Notes: generated by a model from the sequence alone, not told the origin. 51,693 nucleotides of DNA from Pseudomonadota bacterium (GCA_018819925.1 JAHJPG010000014.1:1-51693), one strand, 5' to 3'. Shown: positions 7,338 through 15,219, numbered from the stretch's first letter. Made by a program: numbers and translations.

Positions 7338-8771
7338 ATGGCCAAGCTGGAGAAGATAGACGACTACCGCTGGCGGCTGCCCCAAGAAGGGGGCATGAAC
7401 TGCCCGGCGGTGATCTACGCCGACGCCGAGCTCATCACCGCCCTGGAGCGCGACGGCACCCTGAACCAGCTCAAGGGCGTGGCCTCCCTGCCCGGCATCG
7501 AGTGCCCGGCCCTGGCCATGCCCGATGCTCACCAGGGCTACGGCTTCCCCATCGGCGGGGTGGGTGCTTTTGACCCACGGGTCGGTATAGTTTTGCCGGG
7601 CGGGGTGGGCTATGACATCAACTGCGGGGTGCGCCTGTTGCGCTCCAAGCTGATGGCCGACGACCTGGGCCAAGGGCGCATCGCCGCCCTGGCCGATGCC
7701 CTGGCCGCCTCGGTGCCCGCCGGGGTGGGGGTGGGCGGCTCGGACCAGCTACAAGATAACGAGCTGAAACGTATACTTGCCCAGGGAGCCGCCTGGGCGG
7801 TGAAGCGGGGCCTGGGCACGATGGCCGACCTGGAGTTTTGCGAGGCCGGGGGAGCCTTGCCCGGGGCCGATCCCCAGGCGGTCAGCCCCCGGGCCCTGCA
7901 ACGGGGCCGGGGCCAGGCCGGCAGCCTGGGGGCGGGCAACCACTTCATCGAGCTGGCCCGGGTCGAGGAGACATATGACCCACGGGTCAGTGAGGTCTTT
8001 GGCCTGAGCCGGGGAATGCTGGTGCTGTGGGTCCACTCCGGCTCCCGTGGCCTGGGCCACCAGGTATGCGACGACTACCTCAAGCGCCTGGCCAAGGACA
8101 AGGACGCCCTGCGCCCCCCGGACCGCCAGCTCATCGCCGCGCCGCCCACCAGCCCGGTGGGCCGAGACTATATGGCCGCCATGGCCGCAGCGGCCAACTT
8201 CGCTTTCAACAACCGCCAGATGCTATCCGAGGCCTGCCGCCAAGTTATAGGCCGCGTCTTGGGCCTGGGGCCCGCCGATCTGGGCATGGGCCTGGTCTAC
8301 GACGTGGCCCACAACGTGGCCAAACGGGAGCTCCACATGGTAAGTGGCAGAGAAAAGGAGCTTATCGTCCACCGCAAGGGCGCGACCCGGGCCCTGGGGC
8401 CGGGCCATGCCGAGCTGCCGGCCCGCTACCGGGCGGTGGGCCAGCCGGTGCTTCTTCCCGGGGACATGGGCACGGCTAGCTACGTGTTGGTGGGCACCGC
8501 CCGGGCCATGGCCGACACCTTCGCCAGCGCGGCCCACGGCGCGGGCCGGGCCATGAGCCGCACCCAGGCCAAAAAGGCCGCCCGGGGCCGGGATCTAAGG
8601 GCCGAGCTGGCCGCCCGCCGGGTGACGGTGCGCGCGGCCAGCGGCAAGACCCTGGCCGAGGAGATGCCCGAGGCCTACAAGGATGTTGACCGGGTGGTCA
8701 ATGTCATGCACGGGGCAGGAATCGCCACTCTGGTGGCCAAGACCAGGCCCCTGGCGGTGATCAAGGGATAA
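7338..8771 (+). CDS. rtcB: RNA-splicing ligase RtcB (3'-phosphate/5'-hydroxyl RNA ligase)
   Basis: A 477-residue protein, the long form typical of archaea and thermophiles rather than the 408-residue E. coli type. It joins RNA 2',3'-cyclic phosphate or 3'-phosphate ends to 5'-OH ends using GTP and Mn2+. Visible motifs are MPDAHQGYGFPIGGVGAFD, GYDINCGVRLL with the metal-binding Cys, GAGNHFIEL, WVHSGSRGLGHQ, HRKGATRALGPG containing the histidine that is guanylylated, GTASYVLVGT, HGAGRAMSR, and the canonical VMHGAGIATLVAKTRPLAVIKG end. The archease gene sits just upstream. In bacteria the pair is regarded as RNA repair, often stress-induced; no RtcR-type regulator or Ro/Y RNA gene is seen next to it. 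Confidence 0.97.
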   Translation: MAKLEKIDDYRWRLPQEGGMNCPAVIYADAELITALERDGTLNQLKGVASLPGIECPALAMPDAHQGYGFPIGGVGAFDPRVGIVLPGGVGYDINCGVRLLRSKLMADDLGQGRIAALADALAASVPAGVGVGGSDQLQDNELKRILAQGAAWAVKRGLGTMADLEFCEAGGALPGADPQAVSPRALQRGRGQAGSLGAGNHFIELARVEETYDPRVSEVFGLSRGMLVLWVHSGSRGLGHQVCDDYLKRLAKDKDALRPPDRQLIAAPPTSPVGRDYMAAMAAAANFAFNNRQMLSEACRQVIGRVLGLGPADLGMGLVYDVAHNVAKRELHMVSGREKELIVHRKGATRALGPGHAELPARYRAVGQPVLLPGDMGTASYVLVGTARAMADTFASAAHGAGRAMSRTQAKKAARGRDLRAELAARRVTVRAASGKTLAEEMPEAYKDVDRVVNVMHGAGIATLVAKTRPLAVIKG

Positions 8772-8778
8772 AATGGCT

Positions 8779-8822
8779 TGTTGAGCTTCGGGCTTCGCCC
8801 GCAACCCAACCTACACGATTCC
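8779..8822 (+). repeat. Short palindromic repeat (GTAGGTTGGGT family)
   Basis: A REP-like palindrome: TTGAGCTTCGGGCTTCGCCC followed by GCAACCCAACCTACACGATT. The same family recurs at 19007, 34275 and 34346. It lies directly after rtcB. The rest of 8823-9007 holds no gene; GGTTAGGAG precedes the next start. Confidence 0.7.
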
Positions 8823-9007
8823 GGTAATTCATCTCAGAAACAGCGCGGGGCCGGTTGAGCAACGGGAAACCAGACATCATATCCCCATGACCGCGCTCAC
8901 TTGATTTACTCGACAACATTATATTAGGGTGGGTGTGACCAAGCCTGGGCAATGCTGCCTTGCGTATCTCCGAAATAAAGGAGTAACTAACGGGTTAGGA
9001 GCTTAAA

Positions 9008-9457
9008 ATGCGGGTGCCAATTCGAGCGGCCTTCCTTTGTCTTCTGGCTTTAACAACTTTGTTTTTCTATGAAACGGCTGATGCGCGCTCTCGCTGCGAC
9101 GAGATGCGCTATCGATATTTACAGGCCCAAAAACAAATAAATACTTACACGTTCTCGTATAAAAGCCTTCATGCGGACTATATCAAACACAGAGCCAGCC
9201 TAAACAAACTCGGTCAAACCATCTCCAGTTTGAAAAAGCAGCTTGTAATATTGAAAAGAAACTATCCCAACGAACCCAAGATGTGGCAGGGCAAGCAAAA
9301 TCGTATAGCTTGGATGGAAAAAGGCTACCGCACCAACCAAAAAAATTTAAAGCTTACCGTTGCGGAATTGCGTAAGTACCAGGGCATCGTCACCAAGAAC
9401 CGGGCGATCTACAATCAAAACTACAAGGCGTGGCTGGAATACGGTTGCAAGCGATAA
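9008..9457 (+). CDS. Secreted coiled-coil protein, lower GC, unknown function
   Basis: A 149-residue protein with a signal peptide (RVPIRAAFLCLLALTTLFF, cleavage probably near ADA at residue 26). The mature part is lysine-, tyrosine- and glutamine-rich with long helical stretches (LNKLGQTISSLKKQLVILKR and similar), suggesting a coiled coil. Two cysteines near its ends, C29 and C147, may be joined in the periplasm. Base composition is clearly lower in GC than the flanking genes and codon use includes many AAA, AAT and ATA codons, a sign of recent acquisition or weak selection. I do not recognise the family. Confidence 0.75.
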   Translation: MRVPIRAAFLCLLALTTLFFYETADARSRCDEMRYRYLQAQKQINTYTFSYKSLHADYIKHRASLNKLGQTISSLKKQLVILKRNYPNEPKMWQGKQNRIAWMEKGYRTNQKNLKLTVAELRKYQGIVTKNRAIYNQNYKAWLEYGCKR

Positions 9458-9496
9458 GGCAAAGTGAAGGTTGCGCTTGGGACATGTTTCGCGAAC

Positions 9497-9606
9497 CAAG
9501 GCATGACCAGGGAAAGGGAAGATTGCCACGGCCGGGCAGGACAGGCGGCCCTGTTCCGCCAAAGCCTTGCCTCTGCCCGGCCTCGCAATGACGACTATTG
9601 GCTGTA
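9497..9606 (-). repeat. Half copy of composite inverted-repeat element
   Basis: Contains GATTGCCACGGCCGGGCAG and ends CTGCCCGGCCTCGCAATGAC then GACTATTGGCTG, the same half-element seen in the full copies at 15664, 15933 and 47281. The orientation matches the copy at 47281. It begins about 40 bp after the coiled-coil gene. Confidence 0.75.
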
Positions 9607-9613
9607 ATTAAAG

Positions 9614-9636
9614 AGGGCGGGGATAAACCCCGCCCT
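9614..9636. terminator. Hairpin in convergent intergenic region
   Basis: A perfect 9-bp stem, AGGGCGGGG with CCCCGCCCT, around ATAAA. It follows the repeat and may stop transcription from either side. Confidence 0.4.
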
Positions 9637-9780
9637 CCCCGATTAGCGGAAACAACCGTCTGAATTTACTCGCGGCACCGCAAGGCGAGCGAGGGACGCG
9701 GGGGTCGCCAGCCTACCCCGAGGATCGAGCGATGTTGACAACGCCGCCATGCGGGGTCTGGCTGTGCCGCCCGGCGCCTT

Positions 9781-9812
9781 AAAAAAAGGGAGCGCCCCTC
9801 AGGGACGCTCCC
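9781..9812 (-). terminator. Rho-independent terminator of the acyl-CoA dehydrogenase gene
   Basis: On the minus strand a GGGAGCG/CGCTCCC stem is followed by seven T residues (A run at 9781-9787 on the plus strand). It is about 100 bp after the acd stop. Between 9637 and 9910 no gene is seen. Confidence 0.75.
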
Positions 9813-9910
9813 GCCTCTCTCTCCTCCCGGCAATGCCGGGGCCAAGCCCGAAGCCCGGCCGCCCGGCGGGCCCGGTCCGGCCCCCTCAGGCCGCCCGGGC
9901 AATCCGTCTG

Positions 9911-11071
9911 CTAGAGCAACCCGCCGATCACCATTTTCTGCACCTGGCTGGTGCCCTCGTATATCTGGGTGATCTTGGCGTCGCGCATCATACGCTCCAC
10001 CGGGTACTCCCGCACGTAGCCGTAGCCGCCCAACACCTGCACCGCGTCGGTGGTCACCTTCATGGCCGTCTCGCCGGCGAAGAGCTTGGCCATGGCCGAC
10101 AGGCGCATGGCCTCCACCGGCACCCGGCTCAGGTCCTTGGGCACCTGCTCGAACACCGCGCAGGTCTTGTAGACCAACTGACGGGCCGCCTCCACCTGGG
10201 TGTCCATGTCCGCCAGCATCCACTGCAGGCCCTGGTTCTTGATGATGGCCTTGCCGAACTGCACCCGCTCCTTGGCGTAATCCACCGCGTAGTCCAAGGC
10301 CCCCTGGGCGATGCCCAAGGCCTGGGCCGCCACGCAGGGCCGGGTGAAGTCCAGGGTCTTCATGAGGATGTGGAAGCCGTCGCCCTCGCTGCCCAGCAGG
10401 TTGGCCGCCGGCACCTCGCAGTCCTCCAAAATCACCTCGCAGGTGGTGGAGCCGTGGATGCCCATCTTGTGCTCTTTTTTGCCGATGCTCAGGCCGGGGG
10501 CGTCCTTTTCCACCACGATGATGCTCTGGGACCCCTTGTGGGGTGCCTTTTCCGGGTCGGTCACCGCGGCTATGCAGATGTACTGGGCCACGTCGGCGTG
10601 GCTGATGAACTGCTTGGTGCCGTTGATGATGTACTTGTCGCCCTTCTTGACCGCGCGGGTGCGCAGCCCGGCAACGTCGCTGCCCGCCCCGGGCTCGGTG
10701 AGGCCGAAGGCCACCAGATGCTCGCCGCTGGCCAGCCCCGGGAACCACTTGGCCTTCTGCTCGGGACTGCCCGCCAGCATCATGGGCATGGAGCCCAACT
10801 CGTGCACCAGCAGAATCACCGAAGAGCTGGCGCAGACCTTGGCCACCTCCTCCACCGCCAGGCAAAAGGCCAACACGCCCATCTGGGCTCCGCCGTACTC
10901 CTCCTTGAAGTCGCAGGCGAACAGGCCGTTCTCCCGGAACACCTCCACCGCGTCCCAGGCAAACTCCTCCTTCTCGTCGCGGGCCGCCGCGCCCGGCAAA
11001 ATCTGCTCCACCGCCAAACGCCGCACCGTGTCGCGCAGCATCAATTGCTCTTCAGTCAGTCCGTACTGCAT
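9911..11071 (-). CDS. Acyl-CoA dehydrogenase (short/medium-chain type)
   Basis: A 386-residue FAD enzyme that makes the trans-2 double bond in acyl-CoA. Motifs: LTEEQLMLRDTVRRLA at the N-terminus, the FAD/substrate signature AFGLTEPGAGSDVAGLRT, KQFISHADVAQY, KMGIHGSTTCEVILEDCEVP, the C-terminal ERVQFGKAI and QVLGGYGYVREYPVERMMRDAKI, and QIYEGTSQVQ with E372 as the expected catalytic base, as in short-chain and butyryl-CoA enzymes. Minus-strand AGGAGGGG precedes the ATG by about 5 bases. Upstream on the same strand is a thiolase, so the two probably serve fatty-acid or aromatic/branched acid beta-oxidation, or its reverse. Four hairpins lie between them. No electron-transfer flavoprotein gene is in the window. 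Confidence 0.94.
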   Translation of the reverse strand: MQYGLTEEQLMLRDTVRRLAVEQILPGAAARDEKEEFAWDAVEVFRENGLFACDFKEEYGGAQMGVLAFCLAVEEVAKVCASSSVILLVHELGSMPMMLAGSPEQKAKWFPGLASGEHLVAFGLTEPGAGSDVAGLRTRAVKKGDKYIINGTKQFISHADVAQYICIAAVTDPEKAPHKGSQSIIVVEKDAPGLSIGKKEHKMGIHGSTTCEVILEDCEVPAANLLGSEGDGFHILMKTLDFTRPCVAAQALGIAQGALDYAVDYAKERVQFGKAIIKNQGLQWMLADMDTQVEAARQLVYKTCAVFEQVPKDLSRVPVEAMRLSAMAKLFAGETAMKVTTDAVQVLGGYGYVREYPVERMMRDAKITQIYEGTSQVQKMVIGGLL

Positions 11072-11090
11072 GTTCCCCTCCTGAAGTGTG

Positions 11091-11322
11091 CCGGGGGACC
11101 TCTTTTTTAAAAAAAGGGGTCCCCCGGAACCCCTACCAAAAAACTTCGCGCATTATCCCCTGCCCGGACCAGCAAAGCTGATCCGGGCAGGGGATAATGC
11201 GGCCGCGTGGTTAAGTTGCATGGCCCTCAAACCCCGGATTGCTTTTGCACGGCAAAAGCAATCCGGAAAGTCTTTTGAAGGGGCGCACGGGGGGAAACTT
11301 TTTTGCAAAAAAGTTTCCCCCC
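11091..11322. repeat. Array of four strong hairpins between thiolase and acyl-CoA dehydrogenase genes
   Basis: Four separate inverted repeats in 232 bp: 11091-11127 (CCGGGGGACC plus T run, pairing across an A run), 11149-11201 (arms of 25 nt with one mismatch and an AAA loop), 11234-11248 with 11252-11266 (15 bp perfect, loop ACG), and 11289-11322 (perfect 34-bp palindrome, GGGGGGAAACTTTTTT with its complement, centre GC). The first and last have T runs on both strands, so they can act as bidirectional terminators. Read from the thiolase side, the 11289 palindrome comes 11 bases after its stop, so it is the thiolase terminator and makes acd likely to have its own promoter inside this space. 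Hairpins of this kind are frequent in Desulfovibrio-type genomes. Confidence 0.85.
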
Positions 11323-11332
11323 GCAGTTCCAT

Positions 11333-12535
11333 TTATTCGTTTTCCACCAGCATGGACATGCCCATGCCGCCGCCCACGCACAGGGTGGCCAGGCCCAGGC
11401 TGTTGCCACGGCGCTTCATCTCGCCCAGCAGGCTGATGACGATGCGCGCCCCGGTGCAGCCCACCGGATGGCCCAGGCCCACGCCGGAGCCGTTGACGTT
11501 GGTGATCTCGCGGTTAAGCTCCAGGCCGCGCTCGCAGGCCAGGTATTGGGCGGCGAAGGCCTCGTTGAGCTCGATTAGCTCGATGTCCTTCAGGCTGACC
11601 CCGGTCTTTTTGAGCAGCTTTTGGGTGGAGGGCACCGGCCCCCAGCCCATGATCTCCGGGGGGCAGCCGGCCACGGCAAAGGAGTGGATCTTGGCCAGGG
11701 GGGCGAGCCCCAGCTCCTCGGCCTTGGCCCGGCTGGCCACCAGGCAGATGGCCGAACCGTCGTTGAGGCCCGACGCGTTGCCCGCGGTCACGGTGCCGTC
11801 CTTGGCGAAGGCCGGTTTCAGGCGGGACAAGTCGCCCATGGTCAGGCCCATGCGCACGTGCTCGTCTGTGTCGAACATCTTGGGGTCGCCCTTGCGCTGG
11901 GGCACGGCGATGGGCACGATCTCGCCGGCGAACTTGCCGCCGGTGATGGCCGCCTCGGCGTTGTTGTGGCTCCTGAGGGCCACCACGTCCTGGTCCTCGC
12001 GGGAAATGGCATATTTGCGGGCCAGGTTTTCGGCGGTCTGGCCCATGATGTAGCCGGGAGGGTCCAACAGCGGTGAGCCGGAGTGCAGCATCTCCCACAT
12101 GGAGTCCTGCAGGCCCTTGTGGGTCAGGCGGGCGCCCCAGCGGGTGTCGTAGCTCACGTAGGGGGCGTTGGACATGGACTCCACGCCGCCGGCCAGGGCC
12201 AGGTCGTATTCGCCGGCCTTGATGTAGGCGGCGGCCATCCCCAAGGCCTGCATGGCGCTAGAGCACTGGCGCTGGATGGTCACCGCCGGCACATCCACCG
12301 GCAGGCCCGCCTTGAGCATGGCGGTCCGGGCGGTGTTGGCCTCGTCGGGGGCCTGCACGCAGTCGCCCAGGATAACGTCGTCCAACAGGGCCGGGTCCAC
12401 CCCGGACTTGTCCAGCACCGCTTTCATCACCTGGGCGGCCAGGTCGTGGGCCCGCACCTTGGCCAGGGAGCCCCCGAAATCACCGATGGCGGTTCGCCCC
12501 ATGGCCACTATCACCGCGTCGCGCTTGTCTTTCAC
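11333..12535 (-). CDS. Acetyl-CoA C-acyltransferase (thiolase)
   Basis: A 400-residue thiolase: joins or cleaves acyl-CoA and acetyl-CoA (3-ketoacyl-CoA or acetoacetyl-CoA). The acylated cysteine is C91 in TIQRQCSSAMQAL; NEAFAAQYL, GLGHPVGCTGAR and LCVGGGMGMSML supply the His and second Cys of the active site. Start chosen at GTG 12535 (VKDKRDAVIV), which has GGGAGG about 6 bases upstream on the minus strand; an upstream in-frame ATG at 12613 would add 26 residues with no family match and would cover the promoter. Acts with the acyl-CoA dehydrogenase downstream. Whether it is biosynthetic or degradative cannot be told from sequence alone. Confidence 0.93.
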   Translation of the reverse strand: MKDKRDAVIVAMGRTAIGDFGGSLAKVRAHDLAAQVMKAVLDKSGVDPALLDDVILGDCVQAPDEANTARTAMLKAGLPVDVPAVTIQRQCSSAMQALGMAAAYIKAGEYDLALAGGVESMSNAPYVSYDTRWGARLTHKGLQDSMWEMLHSGSPLLDPPGYIMGQTAENLARKYAISREDQDVVALRSHNNAEAAITGGKFAGEIVPIAVPQRKGDPKMFDTDEHVRMGLTMGDLSRLKPAFAKDGTVTAGNASGLNDGSAICLVASRAKAEELGLAPLAKIHSFAVAGCPPEIMGWGPVPSTQKLLKKTGVSLKDIELIELNEAFAAQYLACERGLELNREITNVNGSGVGLGHPVGCTGARIVISLLGEMKRRGNSLGLATLCVGGGMGMSMLVENE

Positions 12536-12584
12536 CTTGTTCCTCCCAGGCAATGGCTTGCCAAGTTTGCATAAGTAGAGAGGC

Positions 12585-12613
12585 AGGATAATACAGGGGA
12601 CGCATGGAGTCAA
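12585..12613 (-). promoter_or_regulatory. Candidate sigma-70 promoter of the thiolase gene
   Basis: On the minus strand TTGACT (12613-12608), a 17-bp spacer and TATCCT (12590-12585), giving a leader of about 45 nt before the GTG start at 12535. The space from here to rarD (12614-12832) shows no gene. Confidence 0.45.
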
Positions 12614-12832
12614 GCTATTGTATTCATTGGGTCTATAACCGCGAAAGCCCCTGCAACCCCCTGAAATGAATTATGGTTCAACCAATACGGGCCATGGGGC
12701 CGCCCGGAGGCGCCCAAAAGACCCAACATAACGGCGAGGTAATGGCTGGCGCGGGGACCCGGGGGGACGTAAGCTTGTACAGGCCGCCGCCGGGCCCCTG
12801 GTTCTCCACCCCACTTGGTTGGATGGGAAAAC

Positions 12833-13723
12833 TTGCAGCGCCCTTCCCACACCGCCACGGGCTATCTGCTCTCCCTGGCCGCCTTCGCCTGGTGGGGACT
12901 TTTCCCTCTGTATATAAAGGCGTTAAGCCAGGCCAGCCCCCTGGAGATCTTGGGGCAGCGCATCGTGTGGTCCCTGCCGGTGTGCCTGGCGCTCATCGCC
13001 CTGGGCCGCCAGTGGAGGCCGTTGCGCCAGGCCTTGGCCATCCCCCGGGTGCGTTGGACCTTGCTGGTCAGCGCGGTCCTGGTGGCGGTCAACTGGCTCA
13101 TCTTCATCTACTCGGTGGAAAGCAACCAGGTGCTCTCGGCCAGCCTGGGCTATTTCATCTCGCCCCTGGCTTCCATGGCCCTGGGCATGATCTTCTTGCG
13201 CGAGCGCCCCAGCCGTTTGCAACTGGCGGCCATGGGCCTGGCCGTCCTGGGCACCCTTAACCTGGTGCTGAACCAGGGCGGAGTGCCCTGGATCGCCCTC
13301 AGTCTGGGCTTTAGCTTCAGCATCTACGGCCTGCTGCGCAAGACGGTGAAGGTGGAGGCGGTGGGCGGCCTCCTGGTGGAGACGGCCCTGCTCACCCCCC
13401 TGGCCCTGGCCTGGTTGATTTGGATCGGAGCCCGAGGCGAGCTGATTTTCTGGCGCGGCGGCCCGGAGATCACCCTGCTCTTGGCCTGCGCCGGGGTGGT
13501 CACCGCCCTGCCCCTGATCTGGTTCACCGCCGGGGCCCGGCGCATCCCCCTGCACGCGGTGGGCGCACTGCAATACCTGGGCCCCAGCATCCAGTTCATC
13601 CTGGCGGTGAGCCTGTTCCACGAGACGGTCTCCCCCGCCCGCCTGCTCACCTTCGGCCTGGTGTGGGCCGGGGTGGCCCTGTATCTGCTGGCCTCCAGCC
13701 CCTGGCTGCGCAAGAAAAGCTGA
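12833..13723 (+). CDS. rarD: RarD-like EamA/DMT-family membrane transporter
   Basis: A protein of about 296 residues with ten hydrophobic segments, the drug/metabolite transporter fold of two EamA halves. Features typical of RarD: AFAWWGLFPLYIKAL at the N-terminus, LEILGQRIVWSLP, VNWLIFIYSVESNQVLSASLGYFISPL, LRERPSRLQ, and GALQYLGPSIQFILAVSLFHE in the second half. The substrate is unknown; the name comes from a chloramphenicol-sensitivity locus. No ATG is available at the start: TTG at 12833 with GGATGGG upstream is preferred, TTG at 12815 is an alternative. It is convergent with the SIMPL-domain gene. Confidence 0.88.
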   Translation: MQRPSHTATGYLLSLAAFAWWGLFPLYIKALSQASPLEILGQRIVWSLPVCLALIALGRQWRPLRQALAIPRVRWTLLVSAVLVAVNWLIFIYSVESNQVLSASLGYFISPLASMALGMIFLRERPSRLQLAAMGLAVLGTLNLVLNQGGVPWIALSLGFSFSIYGLLRKTVKVEAVGGLLVETALLTPLALAWLIWIGARGELIFWRGGPEITLLLACAGVVTALPLIWFTAGARRIPLHAVGALQYLGPSIQFILAVSLFHETVSPARLLTFGLVWAGVALYLLASSPWLRKKS

Positions 13724-13774
13724 AAGCCGGGGAAGGGGCCCTGCCGGCTGGCCGGCAGCCCGGATATCTCACCC

Positions 13775-13792
13775 AGGCCGGGCGCCCGGCCT
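13775..13792. terminator. Palindrome between convergent rarD and SIMPL genes
   Basis: A perfect 18-bp palindrome, AGGCCGGGC plus its complement, overlaps the stop codon of the SIMPL gene. A second stem (CTGCCGG with CCGGCAG, 13741-13757) lies 17 bases after the rarD stop. Neither has a T run; weak terminators at most. Confidence 0.4.
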
Positions 13793-14510
13793 AATCAGTG
13801 ACCAAGAAGAAATCCAGGGTGGAAACCACCCGCACGATCTTGATGTCCGGAGTGTTGACGTCGCGGTTGCGGATGGTGAACAGCCCCTGGCTGGCCCGGC
13901 GGATGCCCCCCACCACGCTGCCCGAGTCCCGGGCGAACTGCTCGGCCGCGGCCCGGGCGTTCTTGGTGGCCAGGGCGATCATGGCCGGCTTTATCTGGTT
14001 GAGCCCGGTGAAGAGGAACTCGGCACCGCGTCCGTAGTCGAAACTGAGCACGATGCCGTCCTTGACCAGCTGCCCGCTCTTCTCCATGGCCGCCTTCACC
14101 TGGGCCACCTTGGTGGTGCTCAGGGTGATGGAGGCCTCGATCTTGTAGCGGTTGGGGGGCAGGCGGTTGCCGGTGTAGCCCTGGGCGTAGTAGTCGGTCA
14201 CCCGGGGCGGGGCGTCGGAAAGCTCGGCGGCCTTGAAGCCCAGGCCGGTGAGGAAATCGCGGATGCGCTTCCGGTCCTTCTCCAGGCTGTCGTAGAGCTG
14301 GGGCAGGTTGTTGCCGGCCTGGTTGAAGGTGAGCGGCCAGATGGCCAGATCGGCGGCCACCTCCCGCTCGGCCAGGCCCTTGACGCTCACGAAACGCTCG
14401 GCGGCCTTTACCTTGTACAAGGCCTGGCCCACCGCCAGCCCGGCCACGGCCACCCCCAACCCGATAAGAAGCCCCAACACCAGGGCGGCGGAGAAGGATC
14501 TGTCTTTCAC
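13791..14510 (-). CDS. SIMPL (DUF541) domain protein, membrane-anchored
   Basis: A 239-residue protein with an N-terminal signal anchor (SAALVLGLLIGLGVAVAGLAVG, residues about 7-28) and a periplasmic SIMPL domain: FVSVKGLAEREVAADLAIWPLTF, then LDxxxxxI-type segments and a late PAMIALATKNARAAAEQFARDSG helix ending with VSTLDFFLV. GTG start at 14510 with AAGGAGAG eight bases upstream. SIMPL proteins (the BP26/OMP28 group) form periplasmic or surface assemblies of poorly known role. The gene is divergent from the cyclic-nucleotide-binding protein and shares a 98-bp promoter region with it. Confidence 0.85.
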   Translation of the reverse strand: MKDRSFSAALVLGLLIGLGVAVAGLAVGQALYKVKAAERFVSVKGLAEREVAADLAIWPLTFNQAGNNLPQLYDSLEKDRKRIRDFLTGLGFKAAELSDAPPRVTDYYAQGYTGNRLPPNRYKIEASITLSTTKVAQVKAAMEKSGQLVKDGIVLSFDYGRGAEFLFTGLNQIKPAMIALATKNARAAAEQFARDSGSVVGGIRRASQGLFTIRNRDVNTPDIKIVRVVSTLDFFLVTD

Positions 14511-14541
14511 GCTGCTCTCCTTGCGCTAAGTTCTGCCCCCA

Positions 14542-14591
14542 TTATACCCAAGCCTTGAGCCCCGTGGGCGCCTGGGTATAAACTGGGGCTC
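14542..14591. promoter_or_regulatory. Overlapping inverted repeats in divergent promoter region
   Basis: TTATACCCA (14542-14550) pairs with TGGGTATAA (14573-14581), and GAGCCCC (14557-14563) pairs with GGGGCTC (14585-14591). The stems interlock, so only one can form at a time. They lie between two divergent genes, and the second is 18 bases before the ATG at 14609. This may be an operator, or a switch in the leader of the downstream gene. Confidence 0.35.
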
Positions 14592-14608
14592 CCTTCAAGG
14601 AGAAACGC

Positions 14609-15202
14609 ATGGACCGCCTCGACATCCTGGCCCAGGTGCCGCTTTTCGCCCCCATGAAAAGGCGGGAGCTCAAGGAAATAAACGCAATGGCCGAGGAGCT
14701 GTTGTACGAGCCCGGCGAAATGGTCATCACCGAGGGCGAGCGCGACGGCCGCCTCTTCGTGGTCTTGGAAGGCGAGGTGGAGGTCATCAAGGGCCTGGAG
14801 CAGGGGTCGCCGCGCCTGCTGCGCCGTTTGGGGCAGGGGGCCTATTTCGGGGAGATGGCCGTGCTGGGCGACGCGGTGCGCACCGCCAGCGTCAAGGCCC
14901 TGGGCCAGGCCCGGCTGCTGTGCCTACAGGACTTCAACCTGCGCCAGGCCATGGAGCGCCACCCCTACATCGCCATCGAGCTGTTGCAGACCATGAGCCG
15001 GCGCATGCAGCAGATGGAGCAGCGCCTGCTAAAGGTGCTGGGGGGCCTGGTGCCCATCTGCGCCAGCTGCAAGAGCATCCGCCAGCCCGACGGCTCCTGG
15101 GTGGCGGTGGAGCGCTACGTTCAGGAGCACTCCGAGGCCGACTTCACCCACGGCATCTGCCCGGATTGCATTAAGCGCCTCTATCCAGAGCTGGCGGATT
15201 AG
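14609..15202 (+). CDS. Cyclic-nucleotide-binding domain protein with C-terminal Cys4 motif
   Basis: A 197-residue protein. Residues about 8-125 form a CRP-like cyclic-nucleotide-binding domain with the phosphate cassette FGEMAVLGDAVRTAS, including E82 and R91, so cAMP or cGMP binding is possible. No helix-turn-helix follows. A helix at 115-142 leads into a tail with C151, C154, C184 and C187 (PICASCKSIRQPDGSW, HGICPDC, then LYPEL). This tail is one I know mainly from the C-termini of deltaproteobacterial PAS kinases and response-regulator proteins, where it probably binds a metal. AAGGAG is 7 bases before the ATG. Likely a cytoplasmic signalling or docking protein, not a transcription factor. 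Confidence 0.87.
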   Translation: MDRLDILAQVPLFAPMKRRELKEINAMAEELLYEPGEMVITEGERDGRLFVVLEGEVEVIKGLEQGSPRLLRRLGQGAYFGEMAVLGDAVRTASVKALGQARLLCLQDFNLRQAMERHPYIAIELLQTMSRRMQQMEQRLLKVLGGLVPICASCKSIRQPDGSWVAVERYVQEHSEADFTHGICPDCIKRLYPELAD

Positions 15203-15219
15203 GCCGGCCGCCCACGGGG

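Noticed and set aside
7571-7990. Repeated TGACCCACGGGTC in rtcB (near 7571 and 7977)
   Set aside because: Both encode the residues DPRV with the same codons; probably chance, not a regulatory repeat.
9749-11110. A 453-codon frame antisense to the acyl-CoA dehydrogenase
   Set aside because: His/Leu/Gly-rich product without domain; the dehydrogenase on the other strand has every family motif.
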